Shown: piece after piece, positions 31,202-42,849 of the stretch
Numbering within the stretch: position 1 is the first letter of the stretch
Layout: every line of letters starts with the position of its first letter
Assembly (NCBI GenBank): GCA_032433765.1
Contig: JAVIAB010000159.1
Coordinates: 1,674,001 to 1,738,000, forward strand
DNA: 64,000 nucleotides
Direction of reading: 5' to 3'
Origin: Megaustenia siamemsis
Lineage: Eukaryota; Mollusca; Gastropoda; Stylommatophora; Ariophantidae
Notes under the pieces: generated by a model
Database searches by the model: none
Seen by the model: only the letters and a program-made list of their open reading frames with translations
What the model was told of the DNA's origin: nothing
Position numbers and translations under genes: made by a program

Positions 31202-33812
31202 CAGGGTTGCCAGATATATTTTTGGATTTTAGGCCAAAAAGTGTTGAAAAAAAGCCAAATTAGGCCAAATAGTCAATTAAAAAGCCAAAAAAAAGGCCAA
31301 ACATTTCTGCTATACTCACATCACATGAAACTCTCCAGATCAAGATTATTAACGTCATCCGCATCAGAGCTACCTGATTCTACAGCATACAAATTCTCTG
31401 ATGTAAATTCTTTGAGCATTTTTGCTGATGGGATGAAGTCTTTACAACATTTGTTTGAAAGCAACAGTTCTGCTCTAATCCTGACAATAGAGTCAAGCAA
31501 ATGCAGTTGCATCTTATTCCTTGCTTTTGTCTTCACTGACGTTGCAATGGAGAAAATTCTTTCAACTATGGCATTGCTGCATGGGGTGATCAGACAAGTT
31601 AGGGCAAAGTTGGCTAACTCTTTGAATGACTGATGCTGATGTATGCCAATCCAAAACTGTTCACTGTCAGTAGGAAGTCCATCTTTCTTAAACATGGTAT
31701 CTTCTTTCCAATCAATCAATATAATTTTTCTGTATTGTTCTTCAATAGTGCTGATGTTACTTCCTGCTAGGTGTAAGAAGGGTAAGTCTGAAAACGTTGC
31801 TCTCGAAGCTTGATTTAAAATAATCCGTGGACTCAGCTTTGATAGATTTTGAAATATATTACTCGCCGAAGGAAGTCTACATGTTATTTGATTGAGAGCT
31901 TCCTCTAGCATACACATACATCTTTCTTTGACATTTTTAATTTCGTGATGAGCGTCAGTGTTGTTGTTCTTTTGTAGGAACGTATTACATTCTGTTAAAA
32001 ATTTGATACCAAAATCAACTTGATTTATATCCTTTCTTTGTCCATTTGTATCATACAATCTGTTCTGAAGACTTGCCTTTTGTAAAAATAATTCTTGACA
32101 CAGTTCATGAGGATCAGCTTTAGTTTGTTGAAAAAGGCCATTGAGTCTTTCAAATTCCTGCACAACGGGTGTTGCGAAAACAAAGAACAAGTAATTGTTA
32201 TAATCTAACATCATGTCCTTTAACAATCGTGCTTTGTATTTTGTGTCAAACTTTGACTGGGCTAATTCAGTACTCATGAAATAAGCCTTTAGCTCTTCCC
32301 AATTCATCAGAATATTAAACATAACTTTTCCTCGCACAAGCCATCGAGTAGCTGATGGTTTCTCAAAAGGCAGTGGAGCAGTTCTGGTTGACTCATATTC
32401 TGTAGGTGTATTCATCACTGTAAATAATTCTTTGTAGGCTTCTCGTCTTAGGCTACTGTGGGAAAACCATTGCGGTATTTCTGATAGTAAAAATCCTATA
32501 TTTGACGGTAGCTTAGCTACTGCATAATAAATGCAAAGTGCCAAAGAATGACAAATACATTTCAGCTGTACACATGAAGGAGATACATTTCTTAATCTAG
32601 ACCACACTGAGTTGTTACAGCCAACCATGTTTAACGCTCCATCTGATGCAAATCCAATGCAATTTGTGAGACTCTGGCCACATTTTTTATTTCACCATCA
32701 ATCAAATTAAATATGTTTTCTCCTGTTGCTTCTTGCACGGGAATTAGCCCAAGATACCCTGTTAGAATTTCCTGTTTTCTTTCACTGAAAAACCGAATTA
32801 AGATACACAAGTATTTTTGTGTGGAGACATCTGTAGATTCATCTAAAATGATGGCGTATTTCTTGTCCTGAAAGTCATGGATGAGATCCGTTTTTAGTGC
32901 TGGCGATATTATATTTTTTTATTAAGCATGAACATTTAGTTCTGTGCAATTTGATGTTTCCTAATGTACTGCCCTGGCCATGTGCTGTCATAATTTCACT
33001 CAGATGGTCAATTGTGCGAATTGCACAGTGGCAGGTCATGCTTACAGCAATTTGGAGCTCTGCTGTTTTAACTTTATCGTTATTTTGTCTAGGACTTTGA
33101 GTGACACTAAGTTGTGTCTGACTATTTGATGGAACTCTCATCATGTGCTTAGATGATTTCTCATGATTTGAGATGTTTCCTCTTTTTGGTACAATCGTAC
33201 ACCGGCAGAGTTTACAATATGCTGCCTCTGATCCATCAGAAGCTTTCATGAGCCATGGGTATGTTTCTTCCCAAATACTATTGTACTTACGATTGCTATC
33301 ATAAGATGCTTTCCATTTCTTTGATGAAGAAGCCATGAGTAACACAAGTAATATCTTTATCAAACACAGCGTAGACTAATGTAAATAATTAGTCGACTTG
33401 TTAAGCGCACGTCCTAGGCACACTCCTGTACGACGACTCACGGCTCACGACTAGTCACGACACGTTCGTTTTGTTTCAATTTTGAAAATGAACTATTTTG
33501 AAGAATATTCCTAGAATGAAACATTAAGAATTAAGACCTATGGATTCTGAAAGTGAAAGTAATTTGCAAAAGTGCGCCAAATTCTTATTAAAGTCAGATG
33601 ATTTGATGCATTTTTGGAGCAAAATAATTATATTTTTAAAGAACTTTTACTGAAATTGTGGTTTATACTTTTTTTTTACTACTGGTTTAGAAAAAAAAGC
33701 CAGGAATAAGCCAAAAACCCAAAAAAGCCAAAGAATTTCTTTAGGCCAAACAAAAACCAAAAAAGCCAGATTTGTGGAATTTGGCCTAAAAAAAGCCAAA
33801 TTGGCAACCCTG
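31202..33812 (-). mobile_element. complete hAT DNA transposon (2.61 kb)
   Basis: The termini are CAGGGTTGCCA at 31202-31212 and its inverted copy ending at 33812. The 8-bp target duplication GTTGTGAT lies at 31194-31201 and 33813-33820, the length typical of hAT insertions. Both ends are rich in GGCCAAA / AAAAAGCC motifs (31235-31305 and 33690-33800), which look like subterminal transposase-binding repeats. The transposase gene inside is frameshifted, so the copy is probably not autonomous. Confidence 0.93.
31321..33336 (-). pseudogene. hAT transposase with BED finger, two frameshifts
   Basis: From ATG 33336 the protein starts MASSSKKWKASYDS and carries a BED-type zinc finger (AYCKLCRC, then NHEKSSKH). 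Frame is lost in an A-run near 32925. The catalytic region then reads IILDESTDVSTQKYLC, where D-E-S-T-D is the usual first hAT motif, with a second shift in an A-run near 32695. The last frame (32628-31321) has SATRWLVRG and ends in the hAT dimerisation region FALTCLITPCSNAIVERIFS. Both breaks lie in A homopolymers, so replication slippage or sequencing error should be considered. Confidence 0.88.
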
Positions 33813-33882
33813 GTTGTGATGAGTTGATCATTGTTGCCGGGTTGGAATTTGCAACCAAAATTAAATACACATAAAGCAAACA

Positions 33883-35062
33883 TGTAGAGTACACCACAAA
33901 CAACTTATAGAATGCCTAAAAGAGATACATCTAGATGACATGGACATACGACTAATATGTAATCCATACTGGGAGCAAGCAGCAATAATAAAATATAACA
34001 AAGAGAACTATACGCATTGATAAAAAAAAGAGGAGTAATACAGGGATGCATCCTATCACCAAGCTTGTTCAATCTGTACACTGAGCAAATCTTTAAAAAA
34101 CATCAGAGATGCCAGGCCTAAACATTATTGAGTTATTGAGTTATTTGCGGGTCATCATCATTGCACTCCGAACATGTCCATAGGTGCTCAGATCTCCTCC
34201 TCAGCAAGTCCCTCTGTGTCCAGCGACTGACGACTCCAGTTCTATGTTGGTTGATAAGTCTTCTTACACGGCCACTAAGTGTCTCATTTCTGGCTGTGCC
34301 CATCTTAACTCCCATTTCCATCATCCGAAGAAGTGACGTGGATCTGTGTTTGTCGAAGTCCTGTGCTCTTCCCACATCTCGGAGGGCATTGATGATGTCT
34401 GCCCGATCCATTGGTTGCCCGTCCTCAACGACAGCGCAGCTAGCCAACCTGTCCGCTCTTTCAATTCCCCGTACTCCCGCATGTCCAGGGACATAGACAA
34501 AGGTGACCTTACGTATTTTAGATTTCTGCAACGACTCTACCCATTGCGTGCGTACAGAGCCCGCCTCCACTTTTTTAATCATGCTCATCAAATCACTCAG
34601 TATACATGCGTGGGTGTAGTCTTGTGACTCTAACCATTTGAATGCCTTGGTCACTGCCATCGCCTCCATTGTCATGCTACTCGTGGTAACGACGTATGCA
34701 CCACTGTCTTCGTAGACTATTCTAAACATTAATGGAAAGATAATCAATAACCTAAGATATGCTGATGATATTGTACTACTAGCATACAATCTTAAAGATC
34801 TACATCTTTTATTAAGCAATTGTAGATCTTAAACATGACAAGCAAAAATATGGACTAGATATGAATATCAAAAAGACTAAAACTATGATCATAAACAAAG
34901 AAGATACTCAAAACCCACAAGTGGATATCAACTTTGAAGGAATAGACCTGGAGACAGTTCAGAACTACAAATACCTTGGACATACTATAACCAGTGATGG
35001 AAAATGTACAACTGAAATAAACAAAAGAATAGGTATGGCGAAGAGTAATTTTAATTCATGAA
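33883..35062 (+). mobile_element. LINE family C fragment interrupted by another element
   Basis: The RT part GCILSPSLFNLYTEQIFK (about 34042-34100) ends in CCAGGCCTAAACATTA, and the same ORF resumes at 34732 with NLRYADDIVLLAYN and then MNIKKTKTMIINKEDTQNPQ and YKYLGHTITSDGKCT. The 594-bp interruption is the RNase H-type insertion. Several stops are present. Confidence 0.85.
34128..34721 (-). mobile_element. 5'-truncated non-LTR element: RNase H domain and C-terminus
   Basis: The target duplication CTAAACATTA occurs at 34118-34127 and 34722-34731. The minus strand codes an RNase H-like domain: DSGAYVVTTSSMTMEAMA, CILSDLMSMIKKVEAG (catalytic acidic residue before the S-M-S-like motif), and VYVPGHAGVRGIERADRLAS, followed by a C-terminal domain ending with RSEHLWTCSECNDDDPQITQ and a short tail. 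The domain order resembles I/Ingi-type elements; the clade is a guess. The first about 34 residues of the long ORF here are antisense LINE C, not part of this protein. Confidence 0.85.
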
Positions 35063-35079
35063 GAACATACTAACATAAA

Positions 35080-35540
35080 ATCAAAACGGGCGCTATACAA
35101 CACAATCTTCATCCCAACGTTGTGCTAACAGTGCCAGACCTGGACTCTAGATGCAAAAACAATAATACAAAAAAACATCTATAGAGATGAAATATGTTAG
35201 ACCAATTACAGGAAACAGCCTGAAAGATAAAATCAGAAATTATCAACTGAGAAAAAAGCTATGGATAAACCCCGCAACAGAATATATATATATATATATA
35301 TATTTTTTTTTTTTTCATATGTAAAATGGTTTGGCCAAGTGATAAGGTAGAAAGATCAAAACATGATACAACGCGCAGTCAATAAACGTTGGAAGAACTG
35401 AAAACCCAGGGGCTGACCACGAAAAAGATGGATTTATGGAAAATTAGAGGCGAACAAAAGAATAAAAGACCGGAAATTGTGTCCCCTCGACGCTGAAAGG
35501 CAAATGAGGAAGGAAAGTAGAAGACGAAATGAAATAAACG
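35080..35540 (+). mobile_element. LINE family D, C-terminal fragment
   Basis: ALYNTIFIPTLCYQCQTWTL opens the fragment, followed by broken frames with WFGQVIR-like and KPRGRPRKRW-like words, typical of the C-terminus of a non-LTR RT ORF. A (TA)n/T-run at 35282-35316 interrupts it. The family is related to the fragment at 58600-58920 (ALYKYNIHPNVV). Confidence 0.6.
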
Positions 35541-35593
35541 AGAAAAATAGAATGTATTTTATCATACAAGAAACTATCAGTTTACTTACACAA

Positions 35594-37885
35594 TATCATC
35601 ATCATCGTGTGCCTTCTCCGCAACGAAGGTTGGCTACCATGGATCGCCATTCTACTCTGTTTCTTGTTTTGATGGTGCAGGCTGTCATAGATTGGCTTGT
35701 CCATCTTTTGATGTTACTCGTCCATGTTAGTCTTGGTCTGCCTCTGCCTCTTTTACCTTGTATTTTTCCTTCCAATAGTACTTTTAATAGACTGTTGTGT
35801 CTTTTAACATGCCCCAAAAATTTCATTTGTCTTATCTTAATTGTATTTAGTAGTTCTCTTTTTATTTTCAGTTGTTTTAAAACTTCATCGTTTGTTATCT
35901 TTTGTTTCCATCCAATTCTACCTATTCTTCTGTAAATCCACATTTCAAAGGCTTCAATTTTCTGTTCTGTTTTCTTGTCTAATGTCCATGTTTCTGCACC
36001 ATACAGGAATATTGAGAAGATGTAAAATTTTGCCATTCTTAGTTTCAGCCCTGCTGATATTTGTTTGTTGTTAGTATATTTTTCGTGAAATTAAAATTAC
36101 TTTTTGCCATACCTATTCTTTTACTTATTTCAATTTTACATTTTCCATCATTGGTTATAGTATGTCCAAGGTAGTTGTAACTCTGGACTGTCTCCAGATG
36201 TATTCCCTCAACTGTGATATTTAATTGTAGGTCTTGAGAATTTTCTTTGTTTATGATCATAGTTTTAGTCTTTTTTATATTCATTTCTAGTCCATATTTT
36301 TTGCTTGTTATGTTTATCACTGTAAGCAATTGTTGTAGGTCTTTAGAATTTTCTGCTAGTAGAACAGTATCATCGGCATATCTTAGGTTGTTGATTATCT
36401 TTCCATTAATGTTTAGGCCTGTTATCTCTGAGATGTTTTTAAAGATTTGCTCAGTGTATAGATTGAACAAGCTTGGTGATAGGATGCGTCCTTGTCTTAC
36501 TCCTCTTTTTATGTCCATGGGTGTAGAGTTCTCCTTGTTATATCTTATTATTGCTGCTTGCTCCCAGTACAAATTACATATTAGTCGTATGTCTGTGTCG
36601 TCTAGATTTATATCCTTTAGGCAGTCTATAAGTTGGTTATGGTGTATTCTATCGAAAGCTTTGGTGTAGTCTATAAAGCAGGAATATATTGGTTTGTTTA
36701 CTTCTGTGTACTTTTCGATCAATGTCCTCATGCTGAATATGGCTTCTTTTGTCCCACTGTTTTTCATGAATCCAAATTGTTGCTCATTAAATTCAGTATT
36801 GATTTTATTCTGATTCCTTCCCTGTATAACTTTTAGTAAAATTGTTGTTACCTGGCTCTTTATGCTTATTGTTCTGAAATCACTACATTCAACTGCACCG
36901 TTCTTTTTAGGCAATGCAATGAAAGTTGATGTTTTTAGATCGTTTGGTACGAATCATGTATGGTATATGTCATTGCATATGTCTGTGATCACCTCGACGC
37001 CAAACTCTTCTAGAGCCTGTATCATCTATATCTGTATATTGTCATGCCCAGCTGCTTTTCCCTTTTTCATTGTTTTTATAGCTTTTTTTACTTCAGATTT
37101 CAGGATTTTATAGTTGTATGTACATTTTATGTCTGGCTTTTTGTCCCTTTCATCATGAAATAATTCTGTTATATATTCTTGCCATCTATCTATTATATCT
37201 TTGTTGTCTGTTAGCATTCTTCCCTCTTTGTTTGCAATACATCCTTTTCCTGCAGTTTTTTTTTCTGTATTCGTCATTCTCTTTATTTCTGTGTGCATCT
37301 CTCTTAAGTTTTGTTTACTTTCCATAGTTTCGACTTCTAGACATCTTTGGTTGAGAAATTCTTCTTTGGCCTTTTTGCACATTCTCCGTATTTCATTGTC
37401 TATATTCTTGTATCTGGCAGTGTTTTTCGCTTGTCTTCTTTCTTCCATTTTTTCTAAGATTTTGTCAGTTATCCATTTTTCTTTTTTGTTACTTTCCTTT
37501 TTGGGCAAAGTGTTGCAGGATTCTTGCATGTTGTTTCTTATGCATTGCCATTTTGTTGTGACTTTTTCCTCAGGATTTTCTCTTCTGTACTGCTCAATCC
37601 CATCTTCTAGTAGCTTTTGATATGTGTTCTTTACTTGTACAGTATAAGTTTCTTTTACATCTTTCTGGTTTAACGCTGTTATATCTATTGGTGTTGCTGA
37701 ATTAGTTTTTTTGTTTGTTTCTCTTTAATTTGATTTTCATTTTTATCATTACAGGATTGTGGTCTGAATTAATATCTGCTCCTGGGTAGGTTTTGGCTTT
37801 CTTGACGCTGTTCCTGAGTCTGTCTTTTATCATTATGTAATCTATTTGATTTCTCTTATTGTCTCCAGGGCTTTTTCATGTGTAT
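35594..37885 (-). mobile_element. LINE family C, 2.3-kb 5'-truncated broken copy
   Basis: C-terminus at 35602-36036 (FLYGAETWTLDKKTEQK), RT at 36045-36914 (PIYSCFIDYTKAFDRIHH, GVRQGRILSPSLF, LRYADDTVLLAENSKDLQ), linker at 37026-37529, and an endonuclease end at 37730-37885. The tail CATCATCATCG is at its left end. The RQGC motif has become RQGR. Frameshifts separate the parts. Confidence 0.9.
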
Positions 37886-38099
37886 AATTTAATATAAAAA
37901 CTTTCATTTAATATAAAAACTTTCACAACAATCATAAAAAAAAAAACTTAATTTGGTTCAAGGAGGAAGAAAACAAATGATGTCCTATGGATTGCCCGAA
38001 ACATAAAGATTGTGTCTTATCAGGAAACGACGTCATTTGTTTTGTTGATAAGGGACTACCAGGGGACAACCGGAATGGCAATTTTTTTAAAAGGAAAAA

Positions 38100-38190
38100 A
38101 GAAATGGTATGATAACAACGTTTACATAAGTGAGTAACAAAACGAAATTCGACGCTTCGGCCAAGTATGCCTTCAGCTGGAACAACAAAC
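38100..38190 (-). mobile_element. dispersed roughly 85-bp element with a GGCC...GGCCGAA core
   Basis: The minus strand reads GTTCCAGCTGAAGGCATACT, then TGGCCGAAGCGTCGAATTT, then a tract ending in ACGTTGTTATCATACCATTT. It matches 42970-43052 (minus) and 44921-45012 (plus). The core resembles the hammerhead ribozyme motif known from Penelope-like elements but lacks part of it. Confidence 0.5.
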
Positions 38191-38203
38191 ATCATATATA
38201 AAT

Positions 38204-38900
38204 ATGGACTAGAAATGAATATCAAAAAGACTAAAACTATGATCATAAACAAAGAAAATTCTCAAGACCTACAATTAAATATCACAGTTGAGGGAATACA
38301 TCTGGAGACAGTCTAGAGTTACAACTACCTGGGACATACTATAACCAATGATGGAAAATGCAAAACTGAAATAAACAAAAGAATAGGTATGGCAAAAAGT
38401 AATTTTAATGTCATGAGAAATATACTAACAACAAAACAAATATTAGTAGGGCTGAAACTAAGAAAGGCAAAATGTTACATCTTCTCAATATTCCTGTATG
38501 GTGCAGAAACATGGACATTAGACAAGAAAACAGAACAGAAAATTGAAGCCTTTGAAATGTGGATTTACAGAAGAATAGGTAGAATTGGATGGAAACAAAA
38601 GATAACAAACGATGAAGTTTTAAAAAAACTGAAAATAAAAAGAGAACTACTAAATACAATTAAGACAAGACAAATGAAATTTTTGGGGCATGTTAAAAGA
38701 CACAACAGCCTACTAAAAGTAATATTGGAAGGAAAAATACAAGGTAAAAGAGGCAGAGGCAGACCAAGACTAACATGGACGAGTAACATCAAAAGATGGA
38801 CAAGCCAATCTATGGCAGCCTGCACCATCAAAGCAAGAAACATAGTAGAATGGCGATCCATGGTAGCCAACCTTCGTTGCGGAGAAGGCACACGATGATG
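38204..38900 (+). mobile_element. LINE family C, 3' end (right arm of the inverted duplication)
   Basis: Starts LEMNIKKTKTMIINKENSQD and ends IVEWRSMVANLRCGEGTR with the GATGATGATG tail. The last 169 codons are open (38389-38898). One stop replaces Gln in LETVQSYN at about 38315. Confidence 0.9.
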
Positions 38901-38957
38901 ATGTTGTGTAAGTAAACTGATAGTTTCTTGTATGATAAAATACATTCTATTTTACAA

Positions 38958-38958
<1 letters not shown>

Positions 38959-39017
<59 letters not shown>
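38959..39017. repeat. (TA)n microsatellite
   Basis: About 29 TA dinucleotides without interruption, just outside the right arm of the inverted duplication. Confidence 0.98.
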
Positions 39018-39164
39018 CTTATTCTCTGTGCTACCGCCGGTAGCCTGAAAATATTAACGAAATACAAAAGGAAATGATAATTTATTATATTTTTTTCATA
39101 ATTATATTACAAATTTTCGAATATTCTATTACACATTTCGTAGGCCAAGATGATTTATTTGCTT

Positions 39165-39690
39165 TGATTTGCATTTATTAAAGCAAGGTTTTCCTATGAC
39201 CACTGTAACGTTTGTAAATGAAACCGAAACTGAATTGAAACCGCTAATAAGCAGCGCTACAGTTCTCTTATCCCGACTTAGAATAAAAGACCTTGACATT
39301 CAAAAATTCCCGTCAAAGTTATACGGCAGAGCTACCTATTACAAAATGCGGTTTCATTGGATATTTTTAGCTCTAACCAAACAGTAGCGTCACAAAGTGA
39401 AAGTGAAACTATGTCTGATTACCGGAACTTTCTGACCTATTTATAACTACATTATGCGCATCAGCATCTGTAGAAAGAACTTTTTCTGCTCTCAAGAGAA
39501 TCAAATCTTATTGTCGCTCAACTCAGACACAAGAACGCTTATCTGGTTTGGCAATAATGTCCATTGATAAATCATTCCTTCAGATACTTAGAAACCAACC
39601 CAACAGTACTTTCAATGACAAAGTCATCGAGACATTTTCATCCCAAACAAGACGGATAGAATTTACATATAAGTACGTAATTTAAAATGT
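39165..39690 (+). pseudogene. hAT-like transposase C-terminal remnant
   Basis: Two frames are seen. The first, 39169-39387, is without a firm motif. The second, about 39445-39683, reads LITTLCASASVERTFSALKR and SYCRSTQTQERLSGLAIMSI, the hAT dimerisation signature, and ends in a stop at about 39683. It differs from the transposase at 31321-33336, so it belongs to another hAT lineage, possibly the ZMYM/DUF4371-type. Terminal repeats were not resolved; CAGCGGTAGCCC at 39761 and CTACCGCCGGTAGCC at 39041 are candidates. Confidence 0.65.
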
Positions 39691-39699
39691 AGTGATATC

Positions 39700-40167
39700 A
39701 TTAGCAAATATTACTTCATGTTAGCCTACGGAATTTAATGTATGTCTTTATTTATTATGTCAGCGGTAGCCCAGACCCCAAAACCAGTATGTAACAAATC
39801 TAACTGCATGGCGATAATATGCTAGATACTCAAGAAAGGAAAAAATAGGTCACTTCCCGGCGGTCCAGAACTTGATCTTCTCTGACTGAACTAAAGTTGG
39901 TGGGCGGGCTAACCAACTATATATCTCACTGACCAGGCAGTCAGGTGAGAAGAGTGAAGGGTTCTAAAAATATGGGGAGTTGTGTACAAGATACGTATAA
40001 ACTGTGTATATCTAACTGTGTGTGTGTGCAAAACGAACAGATGTGAAAAAAGCATATGCACATAACCCTGCATGCGTACAAGCATACGTGTGTATATGGT
40101 TATGGTTATAAAAGGCCCCTGCAAACGAATTAAAATCCATAATTGCTCAACCGCAGTTAGTTAATTG
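39700..40167. other. no recognised gene
   Basis: Contains CAGCGGTAGCCCAGACCCC near 39761 and a TGTGTGTGTG stretch at about 40016-40028. Nothing coding is seen. Confidence 0.4.
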
Positions 40168-41393
40168 GGTATGTTCTCTGTTTTCTTTCCATCTTATAAA
40201 AGATGTGGATTCATTTATTGTGTCTGTTCACTGTTTTCTTTCCACCATATAAAAGATGTCGATTCATTTTTTGCGGCTGTTCACTGTATTCTTTCCACTT
40301 TATCAAAGATGTGGATTCATTTATTGTGGCTATTCACTGTTTTTTTTTTTCAACTTTATCAAAGATGTGGATTCATTTATTGTGTATGCTCACTGTGTTC
40401 TTTCCACTTTATCAAAGATGTGGATTCATTTATTATGCCTGTTCAATGTTTTCTTTCCACTTTATCAAAGATGTGGATTCATTTATTGTGTATGCTCACT
40501 GTGTTCTTTCCACTTTATCAAAGATGTGGATTCATTTATTGTGTATGCTCACTGTTTTCTTTCTACTTTATCAAAGATGTGGATTCATTTATTGTGTATG
40601 CTCACTGTGTTCTTTCCACTTTATCAAAGATGTGGATTCATTTATTGTGTATGCTCACTGTGTTCTTTCCACTTTATCAAAGATGTGGATTCATTTATTG
40701 TGTATGCTCACTGTTTTCTTTCTACTTTATCAAAGATGTGGATTCATTTATTGTGTATGCTCACTGTGTTCTTTCCACTTTATCAAAGATGTGGATTCAT
40801 TTATTGTGTATGCTCACTGTTTTCTTCCTACTTTATCAAAGATGTGGATTCATTTATTGTGTATGCTCACTGTGTTCTTTCCACTTTATCAAAGATGTGG
40901 ATTCACTTATTGTGGCTGTTCACTGTTTTCTTTCCACTTTATCAAAGATGTGGATTCACTTATTGTGTCTGTTCACTGTTTTATTTCCACTTTATCAAAG
41001 ATGTGGATTCACTTATTGTGGCTGTTCACTGTTTTATTTCCACTTTATCAAAGATGTGGATTCATTTATTGTGGCTGTTCACTGTTTTATTTCCACTTTA
41101 TCAAAGATGTGGATTCATTTATTGTGGCTGTTCACTGTTTTCTTTCCACTTTATCAAAGATGTGGATTCATTTATTATGCCTGTTCACTGTTTTATTTCC
41201 ACTTTATCAAAGATGTGGATTCACTTATTGTGGCTGTTCACTGTTTTATTTCCACTTTATCAAAGATGTGGATTCATTTATTGTGGCTGTTCACTGTTTT
41301 ATTTCCACTTTATCAAAGATGTGGATTCACTTATTGTGGCTGTTCACTGTTTTATTTCCACTTTATCAAAGATGTGGATTCATGTATTGTGGC
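40168..41393. repeat. 53-bp minisatellite, about 23 copies
   Basis: The unit is TTATTGTGTATGCTCACTGT followed by GTTCTTTCCACTTTATCAAA and GATGTGGATTCAT. Left copies carry TGTATGCTCAC and right copies TGGCTGTTCAC, so two sub-families adjoin. All three plus frames stay open for about 1.2 kb because no frame of the unit contains a stop; these ORFs of about 400 codons are not genes. Confidence 0.97.
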
Positions 41394-41444
41394 TGTCTAC
41401 CTTACCTCCTGTAGAGTGTACAATATTCTTATCTCTGTGTACAA

Positions 41445-41664
41445 ACAAATCTAAGCAACGTTTTTGTTTGCCATCTCTGAGCTAAATCAAATGAGATAAC
41501 AAATCTAAGCAACGTTTTTGTTTGCCATCTCTGAGGTAAATCAAATGAGATAACAAATCTAAGCAACGTTTTTGTTTGCCATCTCTGAGCTAAATCAAAT
41601 GAGATAACAAATCTAAGCAACGTTTTTGTTTGCCATCTCTGAGCTAAATCAAATGAGATAATAA
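41445..41664. repeat. 54-bp tandem repeat, 4 copies
   Basis: The unit is ACAAATCTAAGCAACGTTTT followed by TGTTTGCCATCTCTGAGCTA and AATCAAATGAGATA. Nearly identical copies. It starts 50 bp after the 53-bp array. Confidence 0.96.
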
Positions 41665-42655
41665 ATCGGAAGTGTCTGATCGGTACAAAAACTCTCCACC
41701 GTGTTCCCAATAAATGGCTGACGAACCTTCCACAGCCCTTGGATATAATGGCAGCTTACGTGTCAGTGCATGCGTGGTTTATAGATTACAAGGACATGCG
41801 ATTTGATGATGATGACGTGTCAATTCATTTAATTTTCCGTTGGTAATCATCTTTTTGACATTGCACAAAGATGAAGAAGCTCACACAAGTGGCACAATCT
41901 TGATGAAACTCACACAAATGGCACAAAGTTGACGAAGCTCATATAAATAAAGTGTAGGGGAGGGGGGAGTATCAAATTTTGTTAGAAGACGGTTGTCAGA
42001 CCACCAAGATGAGATCTGGTTTTACTTCAAAGCTGGCATGCGCAGACATTATTGATCGTACATAGGTCACAAACATGCGTTACTGACATTATTCAACTGT
42101 TACCAACAAACGCACGAACATATAAGACACCATGCATATAGCAGTATTCTTCATAATGTGTCTGTCTTAACCATGATTACTGGTTGCTGACTGGGTTGTC
42201 TTGGACAGTGAGCTATCACATGAGAGGATTACTCTTATAATACATCACATTACCATTAGCACATTCACTTCAATTTATAACTCACAATGTTTGGTGCAAG
42301 ATCAACATCAACTTTTAATCTGCTACTTTACCCATTAATTCTCTGTGCCACATACTGTCATATTCCCATATCTAGAGACCCAATGAGAACATCTTATGAT
42401 AGTGCCCATATTGTTGATTGACCAGCAGCTCTTTTGTAAACGTAAAATGACCGATATCACGCCAAGCTGTTGTAACATTCTTCTCATACTTAAATATATG
42501 TGTTCACTTTCTATGATTATCTGGTTTGTGTTTTGCTGTTCTATCGTTAGGAACACTGTATATGAGACGGATCAATTCAGAGGAAGATGCATGTTTACAG
42601 CACTCGGAAAAAGTGACAAATAATCAACAGCAGGAAAAAAAAAACAAAGAACAAT
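41665..42655. other. no recognised gene
   Basis: Short degenerate duplications (CTCACACAAGTGGCACAA at 41880 and again near 41911) are the only structure noticed. ORFs are below 80 codons and without motifs. Confidence 0.45.
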
Positions 42656-42659
42656 ATAT

Positions 42660-42772
42660 GAACCGAAGCAGGATCGAACCCGTACTCAGTGGCACACGAT
42701 GATTCGCTGATTATTGCCTCGGAAGTTTCCCTCTATAACAATATTCAGTTTTTATTATTTGCCTCATGTATA
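42660..42772 (-). mobile_element. candidate SINE with B-box-like motif
   Basis: The minus strand reads AAACTTCCGAGGCAATAATC, AGCGAATCATCG and GGGTTCGATCCTGC (B-box at about 42671-42681). The non-tRNA part also occurs at 18862-18928. The A-box is weak, so the tRNA origin is tentative; the dispersed copies are clear. Confidence 0.45.
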
Positions 42773-42849
42773 TGAGACGGTAGCATCATTGTTGCTTGTT
42801 TGTAATGTTTATAAATCTGGCACAGACCATCTTTTTTTCACCTTGTTCA

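Larger units (their letters stand above)
35545..38953. repeat. inverted duplication with arms of about 750 bp
   Basis: 35545-36302 (minus-strand LINE C 3' end plus 49 bp of flank) reappears as reverse complement at 38204-38953. The shared flank includes AGTAAACTGATAGTTTCTTG outside the LINE tail, so the copies are not just two independent LINE insertions. By eye the arms are about 95% identical. The space between holds the rest of the left LINE C copy and about 300 bp of other sequence. Confidence 0.8.

Noticed and set aside
40165..41485. Three ORFs of 403-429 codons
   Set aside because: Three overlapping frames of one 53-bp tandem repeat; absence of stops is a property of the unit.
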